DNA from: an uncultured Bacteroidales bacterium
GTDB taxonomy: Bacteria; Bacteroidota; Bacteroidia; Bacteroidales; UBA4417
Assembly (NCBI GenBank): GCA_937965665.1
Contig: CALCJE010000178.1
Span: forward strand, 1-5,677
Reading direction: 5' to 3'
Length of the DNA stretch: 5,677 bases
In this document: one piece after another, positions 1 to 5,677 of the stretch
How the letters are laid out: every line of letters begins with the position of its first letter
How positions within the stretch are numbered: position 1 is the stretch's first letter
The notes under the pieces: model-generated
What the model was told of the DNA's origin: nothing
Databases searched by the model: none
The model's input: only the letters and a program-made list of their open reading frames with translations
Program-made: the position numbers and the translations under genes

Positions 1-47
1 GACCACCGAGATCTACACTCTTTCCCTACACGACGCTCTTCCGATCT
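1..47 (+). other. Illumina P5/TruSeq universal adapter (sequencing artefact)
   Basis: The first 47 bases match, from memory, the last 47 of the 58 bases of the Illumina TruSeq universal (P5) adapter, including the ACACTCTTTCCCTACACGAC read-1 primer core and the terminal GCTCTTCCGATCT. Only the first 11 adapter bases are missing. The match stops exactly at the adapter's ligation end at base 47, so base 48 is the first insert base. This is untrimmed library sequence joined to a contig end and should not be read as genomic. It happens to keep the downstream reading frame open, so automatic gene callers may extend the first gene into it. Confidence 0.98.
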
Positions 48-48
48 T

Positions 49-360
49 GAAAAAGTACGTCTCGAAATAGCGGATCAGGAAAACAGGTATAATGAAATGC
101 AGAAAGAGATGCAAGAGAGGCTGGCTCTGGACAAAAATCAGAAAGTGAAAGCTGCCTTACAGGAATTTCTCGACATTTCGGGCGATATAGATTTTAAGGC
201 GCAATTGCTGCCGAAAAACCAATATGGGATACAGCAATTTGCTAATCCGGTGTACGAAAGAGAAAAGTCGCGCGAATGGAAAATGTTGTTCAGGGCAGGC
301 AAGGAGCCTGTGGCGGCGGCACGAACTTTTGCACAAAACTGGCTGAAAGAACTTAATTAG
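49..360 (+). CDS. Partial hypothetical protein, C-terminal 103 residues (5' end missing)
   Basis: I do not recognise this protein. The frame is open from the adapter junction to the TAG stop at 358-360, so the first in-frame ATG at 97 is probably an internal methionine and the true start lies off the contig. The first 40 or so residues are rich in E, K, Q, R, L and M with no proline or glycine, as expected of an amphipathic helix or coiled coil (for example YNEMQKEMQERLALDKNQKV). A second part follows with a short loop (DISGDIDF, LLPKNQYG) and then a basic, aromatic C-terminal helix region (REWKMLFRAGK, then AARTFAQNWLKELN). There is no signal peptide, membrane segment or metal-binding motif in what remains. 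It is convergent with rubrerythrin and shares the terminator region between them. That it is a real gene rests on the open frame, the helical composition and the terminator placement. Function is unknown. Confidence 0.7.
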   Translation, partial: EKVRLEIADQENRYNEMQKEMQERLALDKNQKVKAALQEFLDISGDIDFKAQLLPKNQYGIQQFANPVYEREKSREWKMLFRAGKEPVAAARTFAQNWLKELN

Positions 361-361
361 C

Positions 362-415
362 AGTTGCGACCCCGCGTGTTTCCATGGCAGGCTTAAAAGG
401 CTCATAGCCGCAACT
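362..415. repeat. Short inverted repeat just after the first gene's stop codon
   Basis: AGTTGCG at 362-368 and its exact reverse complement CGCAACT at 409-415 flank a 40-base interval. Inside it, GGCT (390-393) can pair with AGCC (406-409), so two alternative folds are possible. It starts two bases after the stop codon of the first gene and could protect or shape the 3' end of that transcript. Seven-base arms with a long loop can arise by chance, so this is weak. Confidence 0.3.
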
Positions 416-463
416 TAAGAAATTAAAAATTGCCTGTCTTAACACTTGCTGTCTTTGAAATTC

Positions 464-482
464 AGCAGGCTCAGGGCCTGCT
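464..482 (+). terminator. Small GC-rich hairpin, possible weak terminator or 3' stem-loop
   Basis: AGCAGGC (464-470) and GCCTGCT (476-482) form a perfect 7-bp stem around the 5-base loop TCAGG. It is followed on the plus strand by TGTTGTAT, which has too few Us for a strong intrinsic terminator. It may help end the transcript of the upstream partial gene before the stronger hairpin at 499-538. The hairpin is seen directly; the role is inferred. Confidence 0.35.
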
Positions 483-494
483 TGTTGTATTGGG

Positions 495-538
495 TAAAAA
501 ACAAAAGACTGCATCGCGAAAGGTGCAGTCTTTTGTGT
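495..538 (-). terminator. Strong Rho-independent terminator of rubrerythrin, possibly bidirectional
   Basis: ACAAAAGACTGCA (501-513) pairs perfectly with TGCAGTCTTTTGT (524-536). A G-U and a G-C pair extend the stem inward to 15 bp around a six-base loop. Read on the minus strand, the stem runs straight into a T-tract (complement of the A run at 496-501), the classic layout of an intrinsic terminator, about 20 bases past the rubrerythrin stop codon. On the plus strand the right arm itself carries TTTT followed by GTGTAT, so it could also stop the convergent upstream gene, but less efficiently. Its place between two convergent genes supports the call. Confidence 0.88.
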
Positions 539-557
539 ATCCACCGATAGGCAGGTT

Positions 558-1136
558 TTAGTAGTTTTCCTGTTTTTCCTCGAAAAATGCTTTCGGATGC
601 TGACATGCCGGGCAGTTTTCAGGCGGATTTTTACCTTCGTGAATATAACCGCAGTTGCGGCATTCCCATTTGGTAACTTCTTCACGTTTAAAGGCTTCGT
701 CTTTTTCGAGGCGGGCCAACAGGCGGAGGTAACGTTTTTCGTGCTCAGCCTCTACTTTGGCAATAATTTTAAACGCGGTTGCCACCTGTGGGAAACCTTC
801 TTCCTTGGCTATTTCCGAAAATTGCGGGTAAAGCAACGTCCACTCCTCGTTTTCGCCGCCGGCAGCGGCTTTCAGGTTTTCGGCCGTTGTGCCTATAATG
901 CCTGCAGGGTAGGTTGCCGTAATTTCAACTTCGCCTCCTTCTAAAAATTTGAAGAAGCGTTTTGCATGCTGCTGTTCCTGCCAGGCTGTTTTTTCGAAAA
1001 TAGCAGCAATCTGTTCCAGGCCTTCGTTTTTGGCTTGCTTTGCAAAAAACAGGTAACGGTTCATGGCCTGTGATTCGCCTGCAAATGCTTTCAGCAGGTT
1101 CTGTTCGGTACGGGTGCCTTTAATGCTTTTTTCCAT
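558..1136 (-). CDS. rbr: Rubrerythrin (diiron peroxidase with C-terminal rubredoxin domain)
   Basis: A complete 192-residue protein, the usual length for classical rubrerythrin, a cytoplasmic enzyme that reduces hydrogen peroxide to water with electrons from NAD(P)H through rubredoxin-type donors and protects anaerobes and microaerophiles from oxygen. The ferritin-like four-helix domain spans about residues 5-145. Its expected diiron ligands are all present: E21 in GESQA, E54 and H57 in QEQQH, E95 and E98, and E129 and H132 in VEAEH. The rubredoxin domain (about 155-190) has both knuckles, C159-x2-C162 and C175-x2-C178, for one Fe(SCys)4 centre, so the protein looks fully functional. The ATG at 1134-1136 gives the expected N-terminus (MEKSIKGT); it has an A-rich upstream stretch but no Shine-Dalgarno. 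It is transcribed alone, away from mfd, with a promoter candidate at 1188-1196 and a strong terminator just downstream. No PerR-like regulator is visible in the window. Confidence 0.97.
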   Translation of the reverse strand: MEKSIKGTRTEQNLLKAFAGESQAMNRYLFFAKQAKNEGLEQIAAIFEKTAWQEQQHAKRFFKFLEGGEVEITATYPAGIIGTTAENLKAAAGGENEEWTLLYPQFSEIAKEEGFPQVATAFKIIAKVEAEHEKRYLRLLARLEKDEAFKREEVTKWECRNCGYIHEGKNPPENCPACQHPKAFFEEKQENY

Positions 1137-1187
1137 GGTATATTGTTTTAAATGAATAAGTTGACAGTATAAAATCTCTCAATGTTT

Positions 1188-1218
1188 CAAAAGGTAAAGA
1201 TAATCGAATGTGAATTGA
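1188..1218 (-). promoter_or_regulatory. Candidate Bacteroidota-type promoter for rubrerythrin
   Basis: On the minus strand, TACCTTTTG (1196 down to 1188) closely resembles the Bacteroidota -7 consensus TAnnTTTG, with one extra T. A TTC about 20 bases further upstream is a poor stand-in for the -33 TTG box; the nearest true TTG is about 26 bases away, beyond the usual spacing. Transcription would begin near 1181, giving a leader of roughly 45 bases before the ATG. The position and orientation suit the gene, but the -33 element is weak. Confidence 0.42.
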
Positions 1219-1357
1219 ATAACAATAACGAGACAGGATTATTTTTATCAGCATAGTCATGTTTTTAGGAATTTTGAAGAATATGATAGCAACTAAATCT
1301 TAGGATTAAGCTCAGTGTGCAATATTTTGTACGCGATGTTCTTGCAAGGTCGAATCG

Positions 1358-1387
1358 TTAAGTTCTCATCGCTATTTCTTACCTTTG
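1358..1387 (+). promoter_or_regulatory. Bacteroidota-type promoter for mfd
   Basis: TACCTTTG at 1380-1387 is an exact match to the Bacteroidota primary-sigma -7 consensus TAnnTTTG, and the following CGG extends the commonly seen TTTGC form. TTA at 1358-1360 sits 19 bases upstream, within the normal spacing, and matches two of three bases of the -33 TTG box. Predicted transcription start is about 1393-1396. This would leave almost no leader before TTG 1402 but about 50 bases before ATG 1447, and so bears on the mfd start choice. It is also the best direct sequence clue to the phylum. Confidence 0.62.
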
Positions 1388-1446
1388 CGGAGAAGTAATT
1401 TTTGCCGGTAGCTGGTGTTGCCGGCTTTATGCATTTAATCATTTTC

Positions 1447-4400
1447 ATGAGTTCATCTGATAAAATAGCTGTTATAACGGATGCAGTGCCCGGGGAAACA
1501 TCCTTCTCTGTTAGCATGCTGCTGGATGCATTTATCAGCGACCAGCGGACAATAAACGCGGCTGAGCTGTCGAAAAACGGCAAAAAACAGCGCCTGGTAT
1601 TCAAAAACCTTTTGGGGTCGGCGGCATCGGTTACTGCTGCTGCCATTCATAAGCTGGTGCCCTGTGTTCACCTGGTTGTACTCAGCGACAAGGAGAGCGC
1701 CGTATATTTCTGCAACGACCTCGAAAACCTGTTAGGCGATACCGACGAAAATTTCCACCGCCGGCGGGTTTTGTTTTACCCTACTTCATACAAAAAACCT
1801 TACGAACCCGAAAAAACTGACAACTCCAATGTGCTCATGCGTACCGAGGTGCTCAAACGCATCAGCACCCGCGCTAAAGAAACCATTGTAATTACCTATC
1901 CCGAGGCGCTTACCGAAAAAGTGGTAAACCGCCGCTACCTGGAAAAATCAACACTCAAACTCAAGCGTGGCGAAACCGTTGATCTCGATTTTATATACGA
2001 TTTGCTCGATGAATATGGTTTTGTTCGCACCGACTTCGTGGTCGAACCCGGTCAGTTTACCCTGCGCGGCGGGATCATAGATGTTTTTTCATTTACCAAC
2101 GATAATCCATACCGCATCGAGTTTTCGGGCGACGAGGTGGAATCCCTGCGTACTTTCGACCCGGTAACACAACGTTCAATCGATAAACTCGATCATATTA
2201 CCATCGTACCCAATGTTCAGGACCGGGCGCTGGTTGAAACACGCGAAACCTTTCTCGATTTTTTACCGGCAGGCACTGTCCTGTGGCTTCACGATACCGG
2301 CTTTGCTGCCGACCGCCTGGCATCAGAGTTTGAAAAAGCACAGGCAGCTTTCGATGCCTTGCCTGGCACCATTCATCACCTTGAGCCGCACGAACTTTTT
2401 ACCGACAGGGAGACTTTTCTCAGGCAGATTACCGGTTTCAGTATCGTCGAATTTGGCAGGCATAGCTTTTTTAAGCCTACCAGTGAAACCGATTTCGCGA
2501 TCACTCCGCAGCCATCATTCAATAAAAATTTCGATCTTTTCCTGGCCGAACTCCGTAAAAATATGGAGTCAGGCATCCGCAACATATTGCTGGCCGACAG
2601 CCCGAAACAGGTGGAGCGTATTTATACCATCCTCGACGACCTGGAGAAAAGTCACCCCGAGGATACGCCACTCAACTTTGTGTGTATAAACCTTTCGCTG
2701 CACGAAGGTTTTGTTAGTCGCGAAAATGGCATGGCCTGTTATACCGACCACCAGTTGTTCGACCGGTATCATAAATTCAGGCTCAAGGAAAGCTTCGGCG
2801 GCAAGCAGGCGCTCACGCTCAAGGAAATGTACGACCTGAAGCCCGGTGACTATATAACCCATATCGATCATGGCGTGGGCCGCTTCGACGGGCTTGAGAA
2901 AATTAATAACAACGGAAAGTGGCAGGAAGCCATCCGCATCATATACCAAAACGACGACCTGCTGTACATCAGCATACACGCGCTTCACCGCATCTCGAAG
3001 TATTCGGGCAAGGAAGGTCATGTGCCATCCATGGACAGGCTGGGCTCCAATGCCTGGAATAAACTGAAGGCAAAAACCAAAGCACGTGTTAAGGACATTG
3101 CCCGCGACCTGATTAAGCTTTACGCCGAGCGCCGTGCCACCAAAGGCTTTGCATTCACACCCGATACCTACCTGCAGCATGAACTCGAAGCATCGTTTAT
3201 TTATGAAGATACCCCCGACCAGGTAAAATCGACCATAGATGTAAAGCGGGATATGGAGGCCGATCACCCGATGGACCGCCTGATTTGCGGCGATGTAGGT
3301 TTCGGGAAAACAGAAATTGCCATTCGTGCAGCCTTTAAAGCAGTTGCCGACAGCAAACAGGTGGCTGTGCTGGTACCAACTACGGTGCTGGCAGTTCAGC
3401 ATTTTAAAACTTTCGCCGAAAGGCTTAAAAACCTGCCTTGCCGGGTCGATTATATCAACCGATTTAAAAGCACGCAACAGCAGAACACCACGTTGAAGGA
3501 GCTTGAGGAAGGCAAAATTGATATCCTGATCGGTACCCACCGGATACTAAGTGCGGATGTAAAATTTAAGGACCTCGGGCTGATGATTATTGACGAAGAG
3601 CAGAAATTTGGTGTGGCCGCCAAGGAAAAGCTCAAAAAAATGAGGGTCAACGTGGATACGTTAATCCTTACAGCTACGCCTATTCCGCGCACCCTGCAAT
3701 TTTCGATGATGGGCGCCCGCGATATGAGTATCATCAATACCCCGCCACCCAATCGTTACCCGGTGCAAACCGAGGTACATGTTTTTAACGAGGAAATTCT
3801 GCGCGATGCCGTGAGCTACGAACTGGCCCGGGGTGGCCAGGTTTTCTTTGTAAATAACCGCATTCAGAACCTGATGGATCTGGCGGCTATTGTTAAAAAA
3901 CTGGTTCCTGATGCAAGGGTAGGGGTAGGGCATGGCCAAATGGATGGCCACCAGCTCGAAAAAGTAATGCTCGGTTTTGTAGAAGGCGAGTTTGATGTGC
4001 TGGTAAGCACCACCATTGTTGAGGCAGGTCTTGATATTCCCAACGCCAATACCATCATTATCAATGATGCACATCACTACGGGCTCAGCGATCTTCACCA
4101 GCTGCGCGGGCGTGTGGGCCGATCGAACCGCAAAGCTTTTTGTTACCTGCTTGCACCACCACTTTCGGTGTTAAGCGACGAAGCGCGTAAACGGCTTCGT
4201 GCCATTGAGGAATTTGCAGATATTGGCAGCGGCTTTAATATTGCCATGCGCGACCTCGATATTCGGGGCGCCGGAAATATACTGGGTGCCGAACAAAGTG
4301 GGTTTATCACCGAAATAGGCTTCGAAATGTACCAGAAAATACTCGACGAAGCCATGCACGAACTCAAACTGGCCGAATACTCCGAACTGTACCAGGATGA

Positions 4401-4884
4401 AATGGATACTGAATTTGTCCGCGAATGCCAGATTGAAACCGACCTCGAAATCCTGATCCCTGATAACTACATCAGCAATATAACCGAAAGGCTAAGCCTG
4501 TACAAGGAACTCGACAGCCTCGAAACTGAAGAGGCTCTGCTTGGTTTCCAGGAGAAACTGATTGACCGTTTTGGTCCCGTGCCACCCGAAACACAGGAAT
4601 TGCTCAATACCATCAGGTTGCGCCGGCTGGCAAAGGCAATTGGTATGGAAAAACTAATCCTAAAGAACCAGCTAATGACCGGCCATTTCCTGAGTAACGA
4701 AGCATCGCCATATTATCAAAGCGAAGTATTTACGGCAGTGTTAAAATATGTTCAGTCGCATACGCAGTCGTGCCGGATGAAAGAAGGTTCGGGTAAGCTG
4801 ACCATCACTTTTCAGAAAGTAAATTCAATTAAAGATGCGCTGAAAGTGTTGCGCGATTTTAAAATTGAGGAACCGGTCAAATAA
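1447..4884 (+). CDS. mfd: Transcription-repair coupling factor Mfd
   Basis: Mfd is a cytoplasmic ATP-driven DNA translocase that binds stalled RNA polymerase, pushes it off damaged template and recruits UvrA for strand-specific excision repair. From ATG 1447 the product is 1145 residues, close to E. coli Mfd (1148). The N-terminal third is the UvrB-like module, with the conserved PGQFTLRGGIIDVF segment at 201-214. The CarD-like RNA polymerase interaction domain begins near 459, with LKPGDYITHIDHGVGRF at 464-480. The RecG-like SF2 motor follows: Walker A GDVGFGKT 615-622 (K621), motif Ia VPTT 643-646, Walker B DEEQ 716-719, TATP 742-745, motif V at about 853-865 and QLRGRVGR 885-892. RDLDIRGAGNILG at 935-947 fits the translocation (TRG) region, and a C-terminal autoinhibitory D7 domain fills roughly 990-1145. 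No key motif is missing and the frame is intact. The start is uncertain: an in-frame stop at 1396-1398 bounds it, and TTG 1402 (+15 residues, with GGAG at 1389-1392) or ATG 1429 (+6) are alternatives. I prefer 1447 because of the promoter position and its polar N-terminus. Confidence 0.97.
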   Translation: MSSSDKIAVITDAVPGETSFSVSMLLDAFISDQRTINAAELSKNGKKQRLVFKNLLGSAASVTAAAIHKLVPCVHLVVLSDKESAVYFCNDLENLLGDTDENFHRRRVLFYPTSYKKPYEPEKTDNSNVLMRTEVLKRISTRAKETIVITYPEALTEKVVNRRYLEKSTLKLKRGETVDLDFIYDLLDEYGFVRTDFVVEPGQFTLRGGIIDVFSFTNDNPYRIEFSGDEVESLRTFDPVTQRSIDKLDHITIVPNVQDRALVETRETFLDFLPAGTVLWLHDTGFAADRLASEFEKAQAAFDALPGTIHHLEPHELFTDRETFLRQITGFSIVEFGRHSFFKPTSETDFAITPQPSFNKNFDLFLAELRKNMESGIRNILLADSPKQVERIYTILDDLEKSHPEDTPLNFVCINLSLHEGFVSRENGMACYTDHQLFDRYHKFRLKESFGGKQALTLKEMYDLKPGDYITHIDHGVGRFDGLEKINNNGKWQEAIRIIYQNDDLLYISIHALHRISKYSGKEGHVPSMDRLGSNAWNKLKAKTKARVKDIARDLIKLYAERRATKGFAFTPDTYLQHELEASFIYEDTPDQVKSTIDVKRDMEADHPMDRLICGDVGFGKTEIAIRAAFKAVADSKQVAVLVPTTVLAVQHFKTFAERLKNLPCRVDYINRFKSTQQQNTTLKELEEGKIDILIGTHRILSADVKFKDLGLMIIDEEQKFGVAAKEKLKKMRVNVDTLILTATPIPRTLQFSMMGARDMSIINTPPPNRYPVQTEVHVFNEEILRDAVSYELARGGQVFFVNNRIQNLMDLAAIVKKLVPDARVGVGHGQMDGHQLEKVMLGFVEGEFDVLVSTTIVEAGLDIPNANTIIINDAHHYGLSDLHQLRGRVGRSNRKAFCYLLAPPLSVLSDEARKRLRAIEEFADIGSGFNIAMRDLDIRGAGNILGAEQSGFITEIGFEMYQKILDEAMHELKLAEYSELYQDEMDTEFVRECQIETDLEILIPDNYISNITERLSLYKELDSLETEEALLGFQEKLIDRFGPVPPETQELLNTIRLRRLAKAIGMEKLILKNQLMTGHFLSNEASPYYQSEVFTAVLKYVQSHTQSCRMKEGSGKLTITFQKVNSIKDALKVLRDFKIEEPVK

Positions 4885-4972
4885 ATTAATGTTAAATTTA
4901 TAACGTGCTTAACGAACTTGCTTTCAATCAATTTGTTTAACCCAGATGTATCATTCGTAACGTCGATCAATA
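4885..4972 (+). other. Short AT-rich spacer between mfd and the subtilase gene
   Basis: These 88 bases contain no strong terminator; the only symmetry near the mfd stop is a 4-bp GTTA/TAAC stem at 4891-4904. TCAATTTG at 4928-4935 matches seven of eight positions of the Bacteroidota -7 box, but no good -33 TTG lies at the right distance. The subtilase may therefore have its own weak promoter or be partly co-transcribed with mfd. No Shine-Dalgarno precedes the ATG at 4973, as is usual in this phylum. Confidence 0.35.
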
Positions 4973-5677
4973 ATGCTGAATCATAAATTCATTATTTACC
5001 TTCTGCTTTCATTCTTCCTGTTGCCGGCTTACTCGGACGCGCAACAGCAATGGATGGTTTATTTAAAGGACAAGCAGCGCCGGGATTTCGATCCATATAC
5101 ATATTTTGATGTTAAAGCCATTGAACGGCGGCAGAGAACCGGCATTCCTGTTGATGATGCAACCGACTGGCCGGTGAACGAAAACTATGTGAACCAGGTT
5201 ACAACCATGGTTGACGAAGTGATCATTACAAGCCGCTGGCTGAATGCCATTGCCGTTGAAGCCAATGAAGCCCAGGTTGCTGCAGTTAAAATGCTTCCCT
5301 TTGTTTTAAATGTCGAATGGATTGAACCCGCTGCCATGCAGCTAGCTGCTTATAATGACTATGATACCACCCTAAATGCAGGCAGGATGATGGTTTTGGA
5401 AGGACAGCTCAGTAGCCTTGGTGTAAGCGACTGGCAAAAAGCTGGTTACAACGGCAAAGGGCTGCGCATTGCCATCCTGGATGTGGGTTTCGACCGTGCC
5501 GACCAGGTGCCTGCTTTCGATCATATACGAAACGAGAAACGCCTCATTGCTACCCGCGATTTTACCAGTCGTAAATACAGTGAAAACGTATATTACGGCA
5601 ATGGTCATGGTACCGAGGTATGGTCGTGCATAGCTGGGAAAATCGGCGATCTGCAGATTGGCCTGGCCACAGGGGCT
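4973..5677 (+). CDS. Secreted subtilisin-like serine protease (S8 family), N-terminal part, truncated by window end
   Basis: The first 235 residues of an exported peptidase. Residues 1-23 form a Sec signal peptide: a short basic start (MLNHK), a hydrophobic core (FIIYLLLSFFLLPAY) and an SDA cleavage site before Q24; there is no lipobox cysteine. Residues about 24-125 look like an I9-type inhibitory propeptide or prodomain, with WMVYLKDK near the start and an AIERRQRTGIP segment at 49-59 typical of Bacteroidota S8 proteases. The catalytic domain begins near 145. The Asp of the triad is D170 in IAILDVGFD and the His is H212 in NGHGTEV, with WSCIAG following. The Ser, oxyanion Asn and any C-terminal sorting domain lie past the window. 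In relatives such proteins often end in a type IX secretion signal, which cannot be tested here. An in-frame stop at 4958-4960 makes ATG 4973 the first possible ATG start. Confidence 0.9.
   Translation, partial: MLNHKFIIYLLLSFFLLPAYSDAQQQWMVYLKDKQRRDFDPYTYFDVKAIERRQRTGIPVDDATDWPVNENYVNQVTTMVDEVIITSRWLNAIAVEANEAQVAAVKMLPFVLNVEWIEPAAMQLAAYNDYDTTLNAGRMMVLEGQLSSLGVSDWQKAGYNGKGLRIAILDVGFDRADQVPAFDHIRNEKRLIATRDFTSRKYSENVYYGNGHGTEVWSCIAGKIGDLQIGLATGA

Larger units (their letters stand above)
1137..1446. other. Divergent AT-rich intergenic region between rubrerythrin and mfd
   Basis: About 310 bases (265 if mfd starts at TTG 1402) separate the two divergently transcribed genes. The stretch is clearly richer in A and T than the flanking genes, and I see no convincing small gene, RNA gene or transposon end in it. 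It holds the two promoter candidates listed separately. The two -7 regions share the core TTACCTTT in opposite orientation, about 190 bases apart. A perfect 8-base palindrome, CTTGCAAG, lies at 1341-1348, just upstream of the mfd promoter candidate; it could be an operator half but is short enough to be chance. Nothing else specific was found. Confidence 0.6.

Noticed and set aside
97..360. The first gene as a complete 87-residue protein starting at ATG 97
   Set aside because: The frame stays open upstream to the adapter junction with the same charged helical composition, so the ATG is more likely an internal methionine of a protein cut by the contig end.
597..944. Plus-strand open frame of 115 residues inside rubrerythrin
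   Set aside because: It is fully antisense to a clearly functional rubrerythrin with all metal ligands, and its translation resembles no known domain.
1341..1348. CTTGCAAG palindrome as a regulator binding site
   Set aside because: Eight bases of perfect symmetry are expected by chance at this scale, no second copy was seen near the promoters, and it matches no operator I can name.
1293..1671. Minus-strand open frames across the mfd start region
   Set aside because: They overlap the mfd promoter candidate and N-terminal coding sequence, have unremarkable composition and no promoter or recognisable domain.
2569..3540. Minus-strand open frame of 323 residues inside mfd
   Set aside because: It is long but wholly antisense to conserved Mfd motifs from the polymerase-interaction domain into the motor. 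It shows no start-site context or recognisable domain, and long shadow frames are expected opposite a gene with few stop-generating codons.
3661..4098. Minus-strand open frame of 145 residues inside mfd
   Set aside because: It is antisense to the TATP-to-GRVGR part of the Mfd motor and has no independent support.
5372..5608. Minus-strand open frame of 78 residues inside the subtilase gene
   Set aside because: It is antisense to the catalytic Asp and His region of a recognisable protease, so it is a shadow frame.
1..5677. A new defence, mobile or biosynthetic system
   Set aside because: Apart from the partial first gene, every gene belongs to a common family with a normal domain layout. No transposase, integrase, repeat array or accessory cluster was seen.

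Overview
The window is the start of a contig from a member of the Bacteroidota, most likely Bacteroidales-like. I infer this from an exact TAnnTTTG-type -7 promoter box ahead of mfd, the lack of Shine-Dalgarno sequences at clear starts, the AT-rich spacers, and the style of the secreted subtilase at the right end. No plasmid, phage, IS, CRISPR or tRNA signal was seen. Bases 1-47 are not biological: they match the 3' 47 bases of the Illumina P5/TruSeq universal adapter, so genuine sequence starts at about base 48.

Layout: (1) 49-360 (+), the C-terminal 103 residues of an unrecognised, partly coiled-coil protein, cut by the adapter junction. (2) 361-557, a convergent spacer with an inverted repeat, a short hairpin and a strong intrinsic terminator. 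(3) 558-1136 (-), a complete classical rubrerythrin with a ferritin-like diiron domain and a C-terminal rubredoxin domain. (4) 1137-1446, a divergent, AT-rich intergenic region with a promoter candidate facing each way. (5) 1447-4884 (+), a complete mfd gene for the transcription-repair coupling factor; its start codon is uncertain (TTG 1402, ATG 1429 or ATG 1447). (6) 4885-4972, a short AT-rich spacer. (7) 4973-5677 (+), the N-terminal 235 residues of a secreted subtilisin-like (S8) protease, cut by the window end after the catalytic Asp and His.

The genes do not form one operon or an evident joint system. Rubrerythrin (peroxide detoxification) and Mfd (rescue of stalled RNA polymerase and strand-specific repair) are divergently transcribed, and any functional link through oxidative damage is only a possibility. 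The subtilase is a probable exported protein with its own start region. I found no convincing new biological system. The most useful observations are the adapter contamination, the unresolved mfd start, the paired promoter candidates and the unidentified partial protein at the left edge.
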